Shown: one piece after another, positions 7,515-17,193 of the stretch
How the letters are laid out: each line of letters begins with the position of its first letter
How positions within the stretch are numbered: position 1 is the first letter of the stretch
Assembly: GCF_014306105.1 (NCBI RefSeq)
Contig: NZ_JACRVF010000001.1
Span: 434,001 to 498,000 of the forward strand
Direction of reading: 5' to 3'
Length of the DNA: 64,000 bases
Origin: Pontibacter cellulosilyticus
GTDB taxonomy: Bacteria > Bacteroidota > Bacteroidia > Cytophagales > Hymenobacteraceae
Notes under the pieces: generated by a model
Told to the model about the DNA's origin: nothing
Database searches by the model: none
What the model saw: the letters and a program-made list of their open reading frames with translations, nothing else
Position numbers and translations under genes: made by a program

Positions 7515-8666
7515 CTAGTCTACGATCAGGCGCGGAATATTCATGGGCAGGCGCGTGAGTAGTTCATAGTTCAGCTGCGTGCTCAGTTCGGCAAACGAAG
7601 CCACACTTATGCTTTTGTCTTTTTGCTTCCCTAGCAATACCACCTCATCACCTTTCTGTACATCCGGCACATCTGTAACATCTACCGTTAGTACATTCAT
7701 ACTGACGATGCCCACCACGGGTACCTGTTGGCCACATATCAGCACCTGCCCTTGGTTACTCAGGCTTCTGCTGTAACCCCAGGCATAACCTACAGGCACA
7801 ATAGCCAACACCATATCTCTGGGTGCTTTAAAGGAGCTACCATACCCGATGTAGTCGCCTTGCTTTACCTGCTTCAGGGTCATGACGTGTGTTTTCCAGT
7901 TTATCAGGCGGCGTAGCGGGTCCTTTTTATCAGGATGTTGCTTACTATAAAAGTCATACGTTTCGGGGCTGGGCCAAAAGCCATACTGCATAATGCCCAC
8001 ACGCACCAGATTCAAGCGGGTGTGCGGATAAAAAAACGTGGCGGCAGAGGAGGCTGTGTGTATTTGCTCCGGGTCAAACCCTTTCGCTTTAACTAGGCTA
8101 ACCTGTTCGTTAAAAAGCCTTAGTTGCTCCATTATACGCTCATGGTTCTGCATGCTTTCAGCGCCTGCAAAGTGTGTGCAAACGCCTTTTAAATAAATAG
8201 CATCTTTATAGTTGTGTAGTTGATCCAATATACTGCACAGCAGGTGTGGGGCAAAGCCTGTCCTGTTCATGCCGGTTTCAACCTCTAGGTGAATAGTAGC
8301 CTTTTTGCCAAGCATTCGGGCTGTTTTAGCAGCTTCTGTTAGCCTGTCCTGCTCAAACACGAAAAACTCCAGGTCGTTTTGTATGGCCCATTTCAACTCT
8401 TCATTATCGAGGTAGCCCATAATCAGAACAGTGGCCGGTTTAGAGATTACTGCCAACAGGCGCTGCGCCTCATCGGCACTGAAAACAGAAAAATGATCCA
8501 CGCCGCACTGCTGTGCAAGTATGGCATACTGCTCAATGCCGTGGCCATAGGCGTTGCCTTTTATCACGGAAGAGAACTGTACATTCGGTCCGATCTCCTG
8601 CTTTATGAAGTCTATATTGTTTTGAAGTGCTGATTTACTAAGTTCGATGTAAGAGCTATGGAACAT
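7515..8666 (-). CDS. alr: Alanine racemase
   Basis: PLP enzyme converting L- to D-alanine for peptidoglycan. The 383-residue length suits the family. Lys36 in VIKGNAYGHG is the PLP-binding lysine, and the Tyr in GYGSSF (about 274) is the catalytic base on the other face. The C-terminal beta domain (about 255-383) contains the usual VSMNVLTVDVTD stretch. It is a stand-alone Alr, not the MurF-Alr fusion that some Bacteroidota carry. It lies 6 bp downstream of the amidohydrolase on the same strand and is almost certainly co-transcribed with it. Confidence 0.95.
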   Translation of the reverse strand: MFHSSYIELSKSALQNNIDFIKQEIGPNVQFSSVIKGNAYGHGIEQYAILAQQCGVDHFSVFSADEAQRLLAVISKPATVLIMGYLDNEELKWAIQNDLEFFVFEQDRLTEAAKTARMLGKKATIHLEVETGMNRTGFAPHLLCSILDQLHNYKDAIYLKGVCTHFAGAESMQNHERIMEQLRLFNEQVSLVKAKGFDPEQIHTASSAATFFYPHTRLNLVRVGIMQYGFWPSPETYDFYSKQHPDKKDPLRRLINWKTHVMTLKQVKQGDYIGYGSSFKAPRDMVLAIVPVGYAWGYSRSLSNQGQVLICGQQVPVVGIVSMNVLTVDVTDVPDVQKGDEVVLLGKQKDKSISVASFAELSTQLNYELLTRLPMNIPRLIVD

Positions 8667-8672
8667 AATGAG

Positions 8673-9869
8673 TTATTTGTTCAGGATGCCTGACGCAATG
8701 GTATAGAAAAGCGTAGCGCCAGTTGGAATGATACTGTCCGGGAAATCGTAATCGGCATGGTGAAGCTGTGACTGGTGAGTGCCTGCGCCCAAGCCAAACA
8801 ACGCGCCTTTATACTTGCGGGTAAAGTGCCCAAAATCCTCAGACCATTTAAAGGGGTTTACGGCTTCCTGCAGGTCTAGTTCCAGTGTTTTGGCTGCCGC
8901 TTTCACCTGGTTTACGGCATCTTGGTGGTTAACTGTAGCCGGAAACTCTTCTGTAAAGCTTATTTTATACCTTAGATTATACTTGCCGGCAATCTCTTTT
9001 ACAGCATCTGTAGTAAGGTTTTTTAATAGATCCAGGTCTGCCTGCTGAAACGAGCGAAGCGTAGCCATAACCGTTGCAAAGCCGGGGTTGGTACCAAAAG
9101 CTATCTCGCCCAAGCGTGCATGGATTACTGTGAGTAGGGTAAGGTCCTTGAACCTGCTTTTATCAAGTATAAGATTGTTGAATGCAAGTATAAGCTCTGC
9201 CATTGCCTGCCCCGGGTTTAATCCGTTTTCAGGCTCCGCCGCATGCGACTCCAGGCCAAAAAGCTCCACAATCATGCCTGTAGAGGCTGCAGCAAACGTA
9301 TGTTCCCGTACCACAACCTGGTTGGCAGTAAAGCCTGGTAAATTGTGTAGCGCAAAAACGTAGTCTGGCTCTAGTTGACCAAACCGATCATCTTTCAAAA
9401 CCGCCCATGCGCCCTGACCTGTCTCTTCGGCGGGTTGAAACAGAAGTATAATTTTTCCTTTTGTTATAGGTTTGCGGTGTAACAACTTGGCTAAACCTGC
9501 CAGTATAGCCATGTGGCCGTCATGGCCGCATTTGTGGCTTACTCCCTCAACAGTAGAGGTGTATTGCATGTCATTTACTTCCAGTATGGGCAGGGCATCA
9601 AGCTCAGCTCTGAAAAGTATGGCAGGTCCATCTTTTATTTCTCCTTCAAAGATTGCGGTAACCCCTGTTCCTCCCAAACCTGAGATAATGCAATCAGGTT
9701 TATACTTCTCCAGGAATTTTATTATGCGTGCTGCTGTCAGGTTTTCGTTGCCGGAAAGTTCCGGGTGTTTGTGCAGGTCCTGCCGGAAGGTGCAGATATC
9801 GGTAAAGTCGGGAAGTGGTTGCTGCATGAATTTTAATGTGCTTTGTTGTTTGCTACTGAAGGCAAACAC
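8673..9869 (-). CDS. M20 family amidohydrolase (hippurate/N-acyl amino acid hydrolase-like)
   Basis: Cytoplasmic metal-dependent amidase of 398 residues, in the group that removes acyl groups from amino acids. Metal-binding motifs are visible in order: LDALPILE, HKCGHDGHMA, PAEETGQGA, and a late His in GAGTHQSQLHH. A dimerisation domain interrupts the catalytic domain at roughly 190-300. Two starts are possible: the ATG at 9869 or the ATG at 9827 (MQQPLPDFTDICTFR), which fits the family's usual N-terminus better. TATGGTTG (9909-9916 on the minus strand) with TTG 22 bp upstream is a poor but possible promoter. Pairing with alr suggests a role near D-amino acid or peptidoglycan metabolism, but that is inference. 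Confidence 0.88.
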   Translation of the reverse strand: MFAFSSKQQSTLKFMQQPLPDFTDICTFRQDLHKHPELSGNENLTAARIIKFLEKYKPDCIISGLGGTGVTAIFEGEIKDGPAILFRAELDALPILEVNDMQYTSTVEGVSHKCGHDGHMAILAGLAKLLHRKPITKGKIILLFQPAEETGQGAWAVLKDDRFGQLEPDYVFALHNLPGFTANQVVVREHTFAAASTGMIVELFGLESHAAEPENGLNPGQAMAELILAFNNLILDKSRFKDLTLLTVIHARLGEIAFGTNPGFATVMATLRSFQQADLDLLKNLTTDAVKEIAGKYNLRYKISFTEEFPATVNHQDAVNQVKAAAKTLELDLQEAVNPFKWSEDFGHFTRKYKGALFGLGAGTHQSQLHHADYDFPDSIIPTGATLFYTIASGILNK

Positions 9870-9994
9870 TTAAAAAATAATACAGTTGCTGCCTTTATTC
9901 TTAAACAGCAACCATAAGTTTATACTTAATACATGCCCCAAGTGTACCGTTTTTAGCCTGAAAGAGTTTTGAGGCAGGGGTGGCGTGGTAAAAG

Positions 9995-10029
9995 CAAAAG
10001 CCCCTGAAACTAAATTACAGGGGCTTTTG
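9995..10029 (-). terminator. Intrinsic terminator after the hybrid kinase gene
   Basis: CAAAAGCCCCTG (9995-10006) and its exact reverse complement CAGGGGCTTTTG (10018-10029) form a 12-bp GC-centred stem with an 11-base loop. It starts 10 bp after the stop of the minus-strand kinase gene. The minus strand continues with CTTTTGC and CTTTTACC, a moderate T tract. Confidence 0.8.
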
Positions 10030-10038
10030 TGAGTCAAT

Positions 10039-13000
10039 TTATACTTCTGTCTTCATCTGCTGCAGTACTTGTGCCATCACTTCCTGCAGAAATTCGATGT
10101 TTTCTTCTACGGCTTCGTTTGGTTCATCTGCTTTAGCGCCTAACTCTATCTGCCGAATCACATCTTTCAGTTTTTCAATGCGAAGTGTGTCAATAGTGGA
10201 CTTTAGCTTATGAGCTGCTGCGCTTACTCCAGCCCAGTCATTCTGCTGCTGCCGTACGCGTATCTCTGATAGTGTATCTGGCACAGTTTGAATAAACAGT
10301 TTTTTTGTTCGCTGTATAAACGCTTCATTCCCCCTCGACATTTTATGCAGAATGCTCAGGTCGTATAAAGGTGCAAAGGGCGCATTCTCTTCTTTGTCTA
10401 TACTTTTCATTGAGGCACTTCTGTTGCTTAATACTTTGTGTGGTAAGATATTAGCTATTTTTAGGTAAAGTTCTTCTTCCTCAAATGGTTTAGAGATATA
10501 GGCGTTCATGCCAATGCTTAGGTACTTTTCGGCATCGCCCTTTAATGCGTTGGCTGTTAATGCGATAATCGGTATACCTGCTTTTGTGCCATCCTGACTG
10601 GAGCGGATAAGCTGCGTAGCATCCAAACCGCTTAACTCCGGCATTTGGATGTCCATTAATATCACATCATAAGTGTTCTGTTCCGCCTTCTCAACAGCTT
10701 CCCGTCCGTTTCGGGCCACTTCTACCTCAAAATCCCAGCCTTCCATAATCGATTTAGCCAAGAATGTGTTCACTTCATTATCCTCGGCCAGTAGCACTTT
10801 TGTGCCAGCAAGGCTAGTAAAATCTACGTCTTCTTTTCTAGGTGTATCAATGTTGCCGTTATACTTTGCGTAGGTAAGCCTGAATTTAAAAGTACTTCCA
10901 TGGTTTTCCTCACTCTCAACCCAAATCTCACCGTGCTGCATCTCAATTAGGTTGCGGCAAATGCTAAGGCCCAGACCTGTGCCGCCATACTTCCTGGTCG
11001 TGCTAGAGTAGGCTTGTGCGAATCCTTCAAAGATATAGTCTCTTTTATCAACTGGAATTCCGATGCCGGTATCTGACACGGCAAACTCTAGCGTCAGTTT
11101 CTCTTCGTTCTCCTCTAATACGCTGCAGCTTAGCGTAACACTTCCAGCATCTGTAAATTTAATGGCATTGTTAAGCAGGTTCAGCAGCACTTGGTTTAAG
11201 CGGTAAGGGTCGCCGATTACCGTCTGATGCTTTAGGTGCAGCGGCTTGATGAGATATGCAAGTTCTTTTTCCTCAGCTTTGTAAATCAGTGTTTGATAGG
11301 CTGCCTTTACGGTGTCGGTAAGGTTAAAAGGGATCTCCTCCAATTCTAGCTTTCCGGCTTCAATTTTGGCGATGTCCAGGATATCATTTATAATAACAAG
11401 CAGGTTGTCTGCTGACTGCTGTATAATCTTAATATAGTTTTTCTGTGCCTGGTTAAGCGGACTTTTATTTAGTAGGCTAGCCATACCCATAATGCCATTC
11501 ATCGGAGTCCGTATTTCATGGCTCATATTTGCCAGGAAATTCTCTTTCACCCGTGCGGATTCCTCTGCAGCTTCCTTCGCTTTTTTAAGCTGCTGCTCGG
11601 TGTGCATCCTATCGGTAATATCCTGGGCAATGCAAATAATATAGGGCTTTGTATTTGGCTCTTCTACTTTGTAGTTCTTATAGAAAAGGTACCGCTCTTC
11701 CTGCTCTTTGTTAAGCACAGTAAAGATGCCCTCCACCAATTTCTTCTTTCTAAACTCTCTCAGGTAGCTGTTGAAGTTAGTCTGGTGGTGCTCTGGTAAA
11801 AACGACTTCAGGTTTTTGCCCACCATTTCGTCTGTGGTATAGCCCAGCATGTCGAGCATGTATGGGTTGGTTTCCTGCAAAATGCCCTGCATGTCATGCG
11901 TACAGAAGTAAGCCCGGCTGTAATTAATCAGGTCGCGGTATTTTTTCTCGCTTTCCTTTAAAGCTTCTTCTGCCTTCTTGCGTTCCTCGATATCCCGCAC
12001 CGCCGACTGAATCTTTACTACTTCGCCGGCCTCGTTAAGTATAGGCTTAATGTTCGTCTCCACCCACTGCACAGATCCGTCTTTTCGAAGTAGCCTGTGC
12101 TGTACCAAAATGTTTTTGTGTTCCAACAGGTAGTTCACATTTCCTTTCTGCCCAATAAGGTCTATATCTTCCGGATGGAGTATATCAATTGGCATGCTGC
12201 CAATTAACTCCTCCGGCTCGTAGCCCAGCAACTCTTTACATGCTTTAGACACATATATATACCGGCCATTAGGTTCATGCAGGCTTATCAAGTCCTTTGA
12301 GTTTTCAGAAAGAAGCCTGAAGAGCTCTTCACTTTCCTCGAGCCGGTGCTTTGCCTGGCGCTGTTCGGTTATATTGGTGGCGATGCCCAGTACTTGTACT
12401 TCACCGTTGCTTGTGAATAATGGTTTTTTGATCGTGTTAAGCCAGACAGTCTCTCCGTTTGGTTTCGTGAATTTTTCTTCCAGCTTTACAACCAAGCCTT
12501 CTTCAACTACTTGTTTGTCTACTGTGTTGTAGAATGATGGCTCATCTTGATGTTTATAAAAGGTATTAGCGCTGGCGCCTACCAGTTCATTTACAGATTT
12601 TCCGAACAAGTTGGCGCACTCCGTATTCACAAAGGAAAATTTACCAGCGGCATCTTTCACGAAAATCAGGCTTGGGCTGGAGTCTACAACCTGCCGGATA
12701 AAGTCATTCTTCTCTTGTACCTCCTGGGCGGTTTTAAGCTCTTCAGTGTTATCTCTGATAATAGCCAACACCTCATTGTCACTGTACTTCAGCACCCTGC
12801 CCTCGTAATAGCGGGTGCCGTCCGGAAAATCAATGTCATATTCTGTTTTCTCGTACTGGCCGGTATGCACAACCCGCTGTATAAGCCTCAGTAATTTTTC
12901 TGCCAGGGGCTGGGGCAGCATCTGATTTATGTGGTTGCCAATTACTTTGTCTTTCGGTACAGTTAGATGCAGTTCATCTACATTCTTCATGTCCAGGTAA

Positions 13001-14340
13001 TAGCCATCTTTGTTTATGATAAACATAAGGTCGGGGATGGCTGCTAGTATGGCTCTGTTTTTTGCCTCGCTGGCTACTATCTCTTCCTGCGCCTTTCTCA
13101 GCTCAGTTATATTAAGGCCATGGCCTATTACCAGTTCTACCTGGCTTTTATCGTTTAGCACCGGGTTTAGGCGGCGAATAAAACGTTGTTCTTTTCCTTC
13201 TTTATCCAGAATAGCCTCTTCAAACTCAATTAAGGCTTTCTCGTCGAGTACACGCTGCAAGTAAGCGCCGCGTTGCTTCATCCGCTCCTGCGGTATGCCT
13301 CTGTAACGGCTATAGTCTTCGTTTGTCTTACCAATGATCCATTTTCGGAGCTCCGGATCTTTGATTGCTGCCGGGTTTAAAAAGAGGTACTCTAGTTTAT
13401 TATTGTAAACGGCTACATCAGAAGGTATATGATTTAGGATTGACTCGTAAAAGTCTTTCTGACGCAATAGCTCTTTGCTTTTTTGGTGGAGTGTGGTTAC
13501 ATCCTGTGCAGAGCCGATTATTTGCTTCACCTCCCCCTGCATATTTCTACGGAACACACTCTCACGGCACAACAAGTTTTTTATTCTTCCGTCTTTGCAC
13601 CTTACCTTGTATTCAACTTCCAGCACTTCACCGTCAGCAGTTTTCTGCATTTGCTTTACATGCCTATATAGCTTTACAACATCTTCAGGCAATATTAACG
13701 CCCTAAGCATTTCGCTGCTGATAGAGGCAACATCTGCATCTGTATATCCCAGAATACTTTTTATGTGCTCGTTCAGATAGATGTTCTTACTTTCCTCCAA
13801 ATCATATATATAGATGATGTCTGGAATGGTGCGTGCAATATTCTTAACAAAATTTCTGCTTTCCTGCAGGGCATTGGCGGCTGAGTTTGTTTGCTGCGCA
13901 TCGGTCAGATATAATATATAACCAGCATCATCATAAGCAGGTACAACAAGCAACTTGTACAGATTATCACTAACTGAAGTGTGAAGTGCGCTGTCAGAAG
14001 TATTGTTGAACTGATACAGCTTATGTTGCAATAGTCGCTTAAATGCGAGAAGGCGATCTTGGACTTGAGTATTTAAGAAGTCTTGTGCCGCTTTATTTAA
14101 AGGCAACAGCTCATGTAGGGCGTTGTACTTTAAAATAATTGGGTGCTGTGTATTATTGCTGCCTAGAAAAGGAGTTATAGGCTCTATAAGTATAAGGTTT
14201 TCAAGAACATGAGCTTGGGCCTCTGTTATCTTTTCAGCTTTTAGCCTGGCTGCTTTCTCTTGCTCCAGTTGTTGCTTTAATGCTGCAATCTCCTTGCTTA
14301 TATTCATTTCAGAACCAATTTCGCCTAAAAGATAAACCAT
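10039..14340 (-). CDS. Six-PAS hybrid sensor histidine kinase with receiver and Hpt domains
   Basis: Large soluble phosphorelay protein of 1433 residues. After an N-terminal coiled coil (about 10-45), six PAS domains can be placed at about residues 165, 299, 429, 550, 673 and 800, several followed by PAC-type segments. Then come HisKA (FLANMSHEIRTPMNG, His near 941), HATPase (NNAIKF, DTGIGIP, GGTGLGLSI), a receiver (LMDIQMPELSG, Asp near 1229, KPF) and an Hpt domain (AAHKLKST, His near 1377). Every phosphorelay residue is present, so the protein carries a full His-Asp-His chain. No membrane helices are seen, so it senses something cytoplasmic. An alternative start is the ATG at 14307 (MNISKEIAALK). 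The NtrC-type regulator upstream (143 bp) is the obvious output partner, by position only. Confidence 0.93.
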   Translation of the reverse strand: MVYLLGEIGSEMNISKEIAALKQQLEQEKAARLKAEKITEAQAHVLENLILIEPITPFLGSNNTQHPIILKYNALHELLPLNKAAQDFLNTQVQDRLLAFKRLLQHKLYQFNNTSDSALHTSVSDNLYKLLVVPAYDDAGYILYLTDAQQTNSAANALQESRNFVKNIARTIPDIIYIYDLEESKNIYLNEHIKSILGYTDADVASISSEMLRALILPEDVVKLYRHVKQMQKTADGEVLEVEYKVRCKDGRIKNLLCRESVFRRNMQGEVKQIIGSAQDVTTLHQKSKELLRQKDFYESILNHIPSDVAVYNNKLEYLFLNPAAIKDPELRKWIIGKTNEDYSRYRGIPQERMKQRGAYLQRVLDEKALIEFEEAILDKEGKEQRFIRRLNPVLNDKSQVELVIGHGLNITELRKAQEEIVASEAKNRAILAAIPDLMFIINKDGYYLDMKNVDELHLTVPKDKVIGNHINQMLPQPLAEKLLRLIQRVVHTGQYEKTEYDIDFPDGTRYYEGRVLKYSDNEVLAIIRDNTEELKTAQEVQEKNDFIRQVVDSSPSLIFVKDAAGKFSFVNTECANLFGKSVNELVGASANTFYKHQDEPSFYNTVDKQVVEEGLVVKLEEKFTKPNGETVWLNTIKKPLFTSNGEVQVLGIATNITEQRQAKHRLEESEELFRLLSENSKDLISLHEPNGRYIYVSKACKELLGYEPEELIGSMPIDILHPEDIDLIGQKGNVNYLLEHKNILVQHRLLRKDGSVQWVETNIKPILNEAGEVVKIQSAVRDIEERKKAEEALKESEKKYRDLINYSRAYFCTHDMQGILQETNPYMLDMLGYTTDEMVGKNLKSFLPEHHQTNFNSYLREFRKKKLVEGIFTVLNKEQEERYLFYKNYKVEEPNTKPYIICIAQDITDRMHTEQQLKKAKEAAEESARVKENFLANMSHEIRTPMNGIMGMASLLNKSPLNQAQKNYIKIIQQSADNLLVIINDILDIAKIEAGKLELEEIPFNLTDTVKAAYQTLIYKAEEKELAYLIKPLHLKHQTVIGDPYRLNQVLLNLLNNAIKFTDAGSVTLSCSVLEENEEKLTLEFAVSDTGIGIPVDKRDYIFEGFAQAYSSTTRKYGGTGLGLSICRNLIEMQHGEIWVESEENHGSTFKFRLTYAKYNGNIDTPRKEDVDFTSLAGTKVLLAEDNEVNTFLAKSIMEGWDFEVEVARNGREAVEKAEQNTYDVILMDIQMPELSGLDATQLIRSSQDGTKAGIPIIALTANALKGDAEKYLSIGMNAYISKPFEEEELYLKIANILPHKVLSNRSASMKSIDKEENAPFAPLYDLSILHKMSRGNEAFIQRTKKLFIQTVPDTLSEIRVRQQQNDWAGVSAAAHKLKSTIDTLRIEKLKDVIRQIELGAKADEPNEAVEENIEFLQEVMAQVLQQMKTEV

Positions 14341-14482
14341 TTACAGGTTAAAAGATTCATTTTTGCCTGCCAATACAATGCACAACTATTAAACAGCTAT
14401 ACTACTAAATAAGAAAGATAAAAGAACAAATGTTTTCAGATCTTCATACTTGATAAAGATAGGGGGACTAACCCATATAATT

Positions 14483-15841
14483 TTAGCGTATAATCAGCTC
14501 TTTATTCTGAATCATCCGGTAAATGGTTGATTTACCTATATTAAGCTTATCTGCAACGTAAAGCACATTGTACTCATACTTTTCCAGGAAGCGCTGGATA
14601 ATTTCTATAGTATATTCCTTTAGCGTTCGTTCGGTGGCAAGAAAGTCTTTTTCTGTATTTCCGGCTGTTAGGTTAATATCCTGGTCATGGATCTGCTCGT
14701 TATCCGACAGCACCACTGCTAGCTCTACAATAGCTCTCAGCTCACGCACGTTACCCGGAAAAGAGTAGGAGAGTAGCTTCTTCTGCGCTTTCTCAGAAAG
14801 GCTTTTTTTGCCCAAACCGTTTTCTTTGGCAAACCCATCTATAAAGTATTTGGCAAGAACAAGAATATCGCTGCCCCTGTCGCGGAGTGGTGGCAAAAGG
14901 ATGGGTAGACCAAGCAGGCGGTAGTATAAGTCTTCTCTGAAATTTCCTTTTTTTACCTCTTCTGCTAGGTTTTTATGGGTAGCTACGATAATGCGTACAT
15001 CCACAGGCACCAAGGTATTGCCGCCCACGCGGGTTATCTCTTTTTCCTGCAACACGCGTAGCAGCTTTGCCTGCAGGCTTACATCCAGCTCCCCGATCTC
15101 ATCCAGGAAAATAGTACCCTTATTTGCTTCTTCAAATTTACCCAATCTGCGCGATACGGCTCCGGTAAAGGCACCCTTCTCGTGCCCAAATAATTCGCTT
15201 TCTATCAGTTCTCTGGGTATAGCCGCTACGTTTACCGCCACATAAGGTGCTCTCTTGCGGTTGCTGTTGTAGTGTATGGCTTTGGCAACTAACTCTTTAC
15301 CTGTTCCCGTTTCGCCATTGATAGATACTGTGATATTGGTTTTAGCAGCCTTATCCATCATGGCGAACACGCGTTTTATGGGTTCGCTGTTACCAATGAT
15401 GACATTACTAAAATCATACTTTTGCCCGATTTCTTCGCGAAGTTGGCTTATCTCTTCCCGAAGCGAAACGTTCTCTCGGATTTTGTTTACCGTATTCCAA
15501 AGGCGTTCCGGAGTTTCCTCGTCTTTAACAATGTAATCGTATGCGCCTTTCTTAAGCAGGTCAACTGCTGTGGCCACATCTTCCTGCCCAGAAATAATAA
15601 TTACCTGGGTATCCGGGTTTTGCTCTTTGATGCTCTTTAGTACCTCGTCGCCGTTCTTATCGGGCAAAGAATAATCGAGTGTGATTACATTAGGGCGTTC
15701 GTATAGGCTGGCAAGGCAATCTTTAGCAGAGTGGAATTTTTTAAGTTCGTAGTCAGGATTTAGTGAAAGATGATATTCCAGCAGTTCACTATACCAAACG
15801 TCGTCGTCTAGAATAAATATCTTAAAGGGCGTGTTCTTCAT
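14483..15841 (-). CDS. NtrC-family sigma-54-dependent response regulator
   Basis: Transcription activator of 452 residues. A receiver domain (1-120) has the acidic pair in LDDD and phospho-acceptor Asp56 in TLDYSLPDKNG. A sigma-54 AAA+ domain (about 145-375) has Walker A GETGTGKE (near 175) and an intact GAFTGA loop (near 222), which is required to contact RpoN. A Fis-type helix-turn-helix ends the protein (YVADKLNIGKSTIYRMI, about 425-450). TAACTTTG at 15874-15881 on the minus strand is a fair -7 box about 35 bp before the ATG. It precedes the hybrid kinase gene on the same strand and is probably phosphorylated by its Hpt domain. Its targets are not evident; no -24/-12 sites were recognised. 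Confidence 0.94.
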   Translation of the reverse strand: MKNTPFKIFILDDDVWYSELLEYHLSLNPDYELKKFHSAKDCLASLYERPNVITLDYSLPDKNGDEVLKSIKEQNPDTQVIIISGQEDVATAVDLLKKGAYDYIVKDEETPERLWNTVNKIRENVSLREEISQLREEIGQKYDFSNVIIGNSEPIKRVFAMMDKAAKTNITVSINGETGTGKELVAKAIHYNSNRKRAPYVAVNVAAIPRELIESELFGHEKGAFTGAVSRRLGKFEEANKGTIFLDEIGELDVSLQAKLLRVLQEKEITRVGGNTLVPVDVRIIVATHKNLAEEVKKGNFREDLYYRLLGLPILLPPLRDRGSDILVLAKYFIDGFAKENGLGKKSLSEKAQKKLLSYSFPGNVRELRAIVELAVVLSDNEQIHDQDINLTAGNTEKDFLATERTLKEYTIEIIQRFLEKYEYNVLYVADKLNIGKSTIYRMIQNKELIIR

Positions 15842-16024
15842 GTAATTGTAAGCTGCATAGTGTTTGGAACCACCAAAGTTAACACTAAATGCATACTTGA
15901 AAAGTGTTTTTTATCACTTTAAAGTTTATAATTCTCTGTTATGCCTTAAGTTGTTATTGGTTAAACGGATATGTTGCTGATAAGGGAAGGTTTACTGATA
16001 GGTTGATTTACCAATAAAATATGA

Positions 16025-16073
16025 GTTGCCGAGACAGAATCAGATCGTTAGATGCTGTATTTGTCCCGGCAAC
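16025..16073 (-). terminator. Possible terminator after the DUF1206 gene
   Basis: GTTGCCGAGAC (16025-16035) and GTCCCGGCAAC (16063-16073) pair at 10 of 11 positions around a 27-base loop. It lies 27 bp past the stop of the minus-strand DUF1206 gene, and the minus strand continues CATATTTTATTGG. The long loop lowers confidence. Confidence 0.45.
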
Positions 16074-16099
16074 CCGCTGAAGTTTAAATGCTGTTATAG

Positions 16100-16942
16100 T
16101 TACGATGAAGTGCTGATAGGTTGATATTTGGCTCTCATGAACATGAAAATCCCGTAGAAAACCAAGCCAACAGCAACTGCTCCTAACAGGTAAGAACCAT
16201 AGGATGAGCTCTCCAGGAACTGAAATGCCTGCCCACTGCCACCTGCCTCCTGAGGATCAGACTGCATAGCGGCTTTCAGGAACATGTAACCGATAAGTAT
16301 CCATACAACTCCCCGGGCAACATAGCCTATTTTCCCCATGCGCACCATTTTTTCCTCAACTTCGTGCTTTAGGCCGGCTCCGCGTACATTCTTTTTATAC
16401 TTGTCGGATAGGCCATAGTAGATTTGGTAAATGCCTGTGCCAATAATGATTATTGCCACAATTCCAGCCAACCATTGCCCAAAGGGCTGTTGAAGCAGTT
16501 GAGCTGCAAGCGTTTCGCGAGAATCTCCGCCTCCGGAGCTGCCACCGCTGTTGCCAAGTACCATTTGGGCAGCCAAATAAGCAAGTGCGGCATACACCAG
16601 TCCACTAAAGATATACCGGAGTCTTTTTGCAATGCCCTTGGCATCGTCTCCTTTGTTTTCAGAGTCGTTTACTCCCTGTATCAGTCGCCATATAGCATAG
16701 CAGGCTAAGCCAAGAGCAACAATTCCTAAAAGCCATTTACCAAATGGCTGCTCCAGTATAAACTGAAATACACCTTGCTTACCTGCACCATTAGAAGAGT
16801 TTCTGCCTAGCTCAAAGGCAGCCATAAAGGCTAGTATGCCCACCAAGCAATAAACAACACCTTTGGCAGTTAGGCCTACCCGGGCAAAGTTCTCTACCCA
16901 TTTTGGTGGCGGGGAGGGTACATGTGCTGAAATATCTCTCAT
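16100..16942 (-). CDS. DUF1206 domain membrane protein
   Basis: Inner-membrane protein of 280 residues built from three repeats of a two-helix unit. Each unit begins with a short amphipathic stretch such as WVENFARVGLTAKGVVYCLVGI (only partly quoted by position, about 16-37) and ends with a GxWLLG/GxYLLG helix, at about residues 20-90, 105-175 and 200-270. This triplication is typical of DUF1206. The function is unknown. It is flanked by a probable terminator and stands alone on the minus strand. The start at 16942 (MRDISAHVPSPPPKW) gives a short cytoplasmic N-terminus. Confidence 0.88.
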   Translation of the reverse strand: MRDISAHVPSPPPKWVENFARVGLTAKGVVYCLVGILAFMAAFELGRNSSNGAGKQGVFQFILEQPFGKWLLGIVALGLACYAIWRLIQGVNDSENKGDDAKGIAKRLRYIFSGLVYAALAYLAAQMVLGNSGGSSGGGDSRETLAAQLLQQPFGQWLAGIVAIIIIGTGIYQIYYGLSDKYKKNVRGAGLKHEVEEKMVRMGKIGYVARGVVWILIGYMFLKAAMQSDPQEAGGSGQAFQFLESSSYGSYLLGAVAVGLVFYGIFMFMRAKYQPISTSS

Positions 16943-17143
16943 ATTATTTTCAAATTAGTTTCTTGTTTCCTTTTCACATACACGTAAGAATGACCACTGA
17001 GTTGTTTTTCACTATATTTTAATTTCCTATGTATCTTTAAAACTGGAGATAAAGTAGAGAAGTGAGGGTGCACAAAGGTGGTTCGTAGAAGGATACAAGC
17101 GTCTGGCAAGTATAAAAAGCTTTTACGCTTGCTTAATTGCCCT

Positions 17144-17151
17144 TACATTTG
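17144..17151 (+). promoter_or_regulatory. Bacteroidota -7 box before the DUF4136 gene
   Basis: TACATTTG matches TAnnTTTG exactly. Transcription would begin near 17158, about 36 bases before the ATG at 17194. No TTG was found at the ideal distance upstream. Its place also argues against translation from the earlier in-frame ATG at 17137. Confidence 0.45.
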
Positions 17152-17193
17152 CACTGTACCTGTTGGTCTCATAAGTCCTCCATAAATAAAAGT

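Noticed and set aside
17137-17193. Upstream start of the DUF4136 lipoprotein
   Set aside because: It would overlap a -7 promoter box and place 19 residues before the signal peptide.
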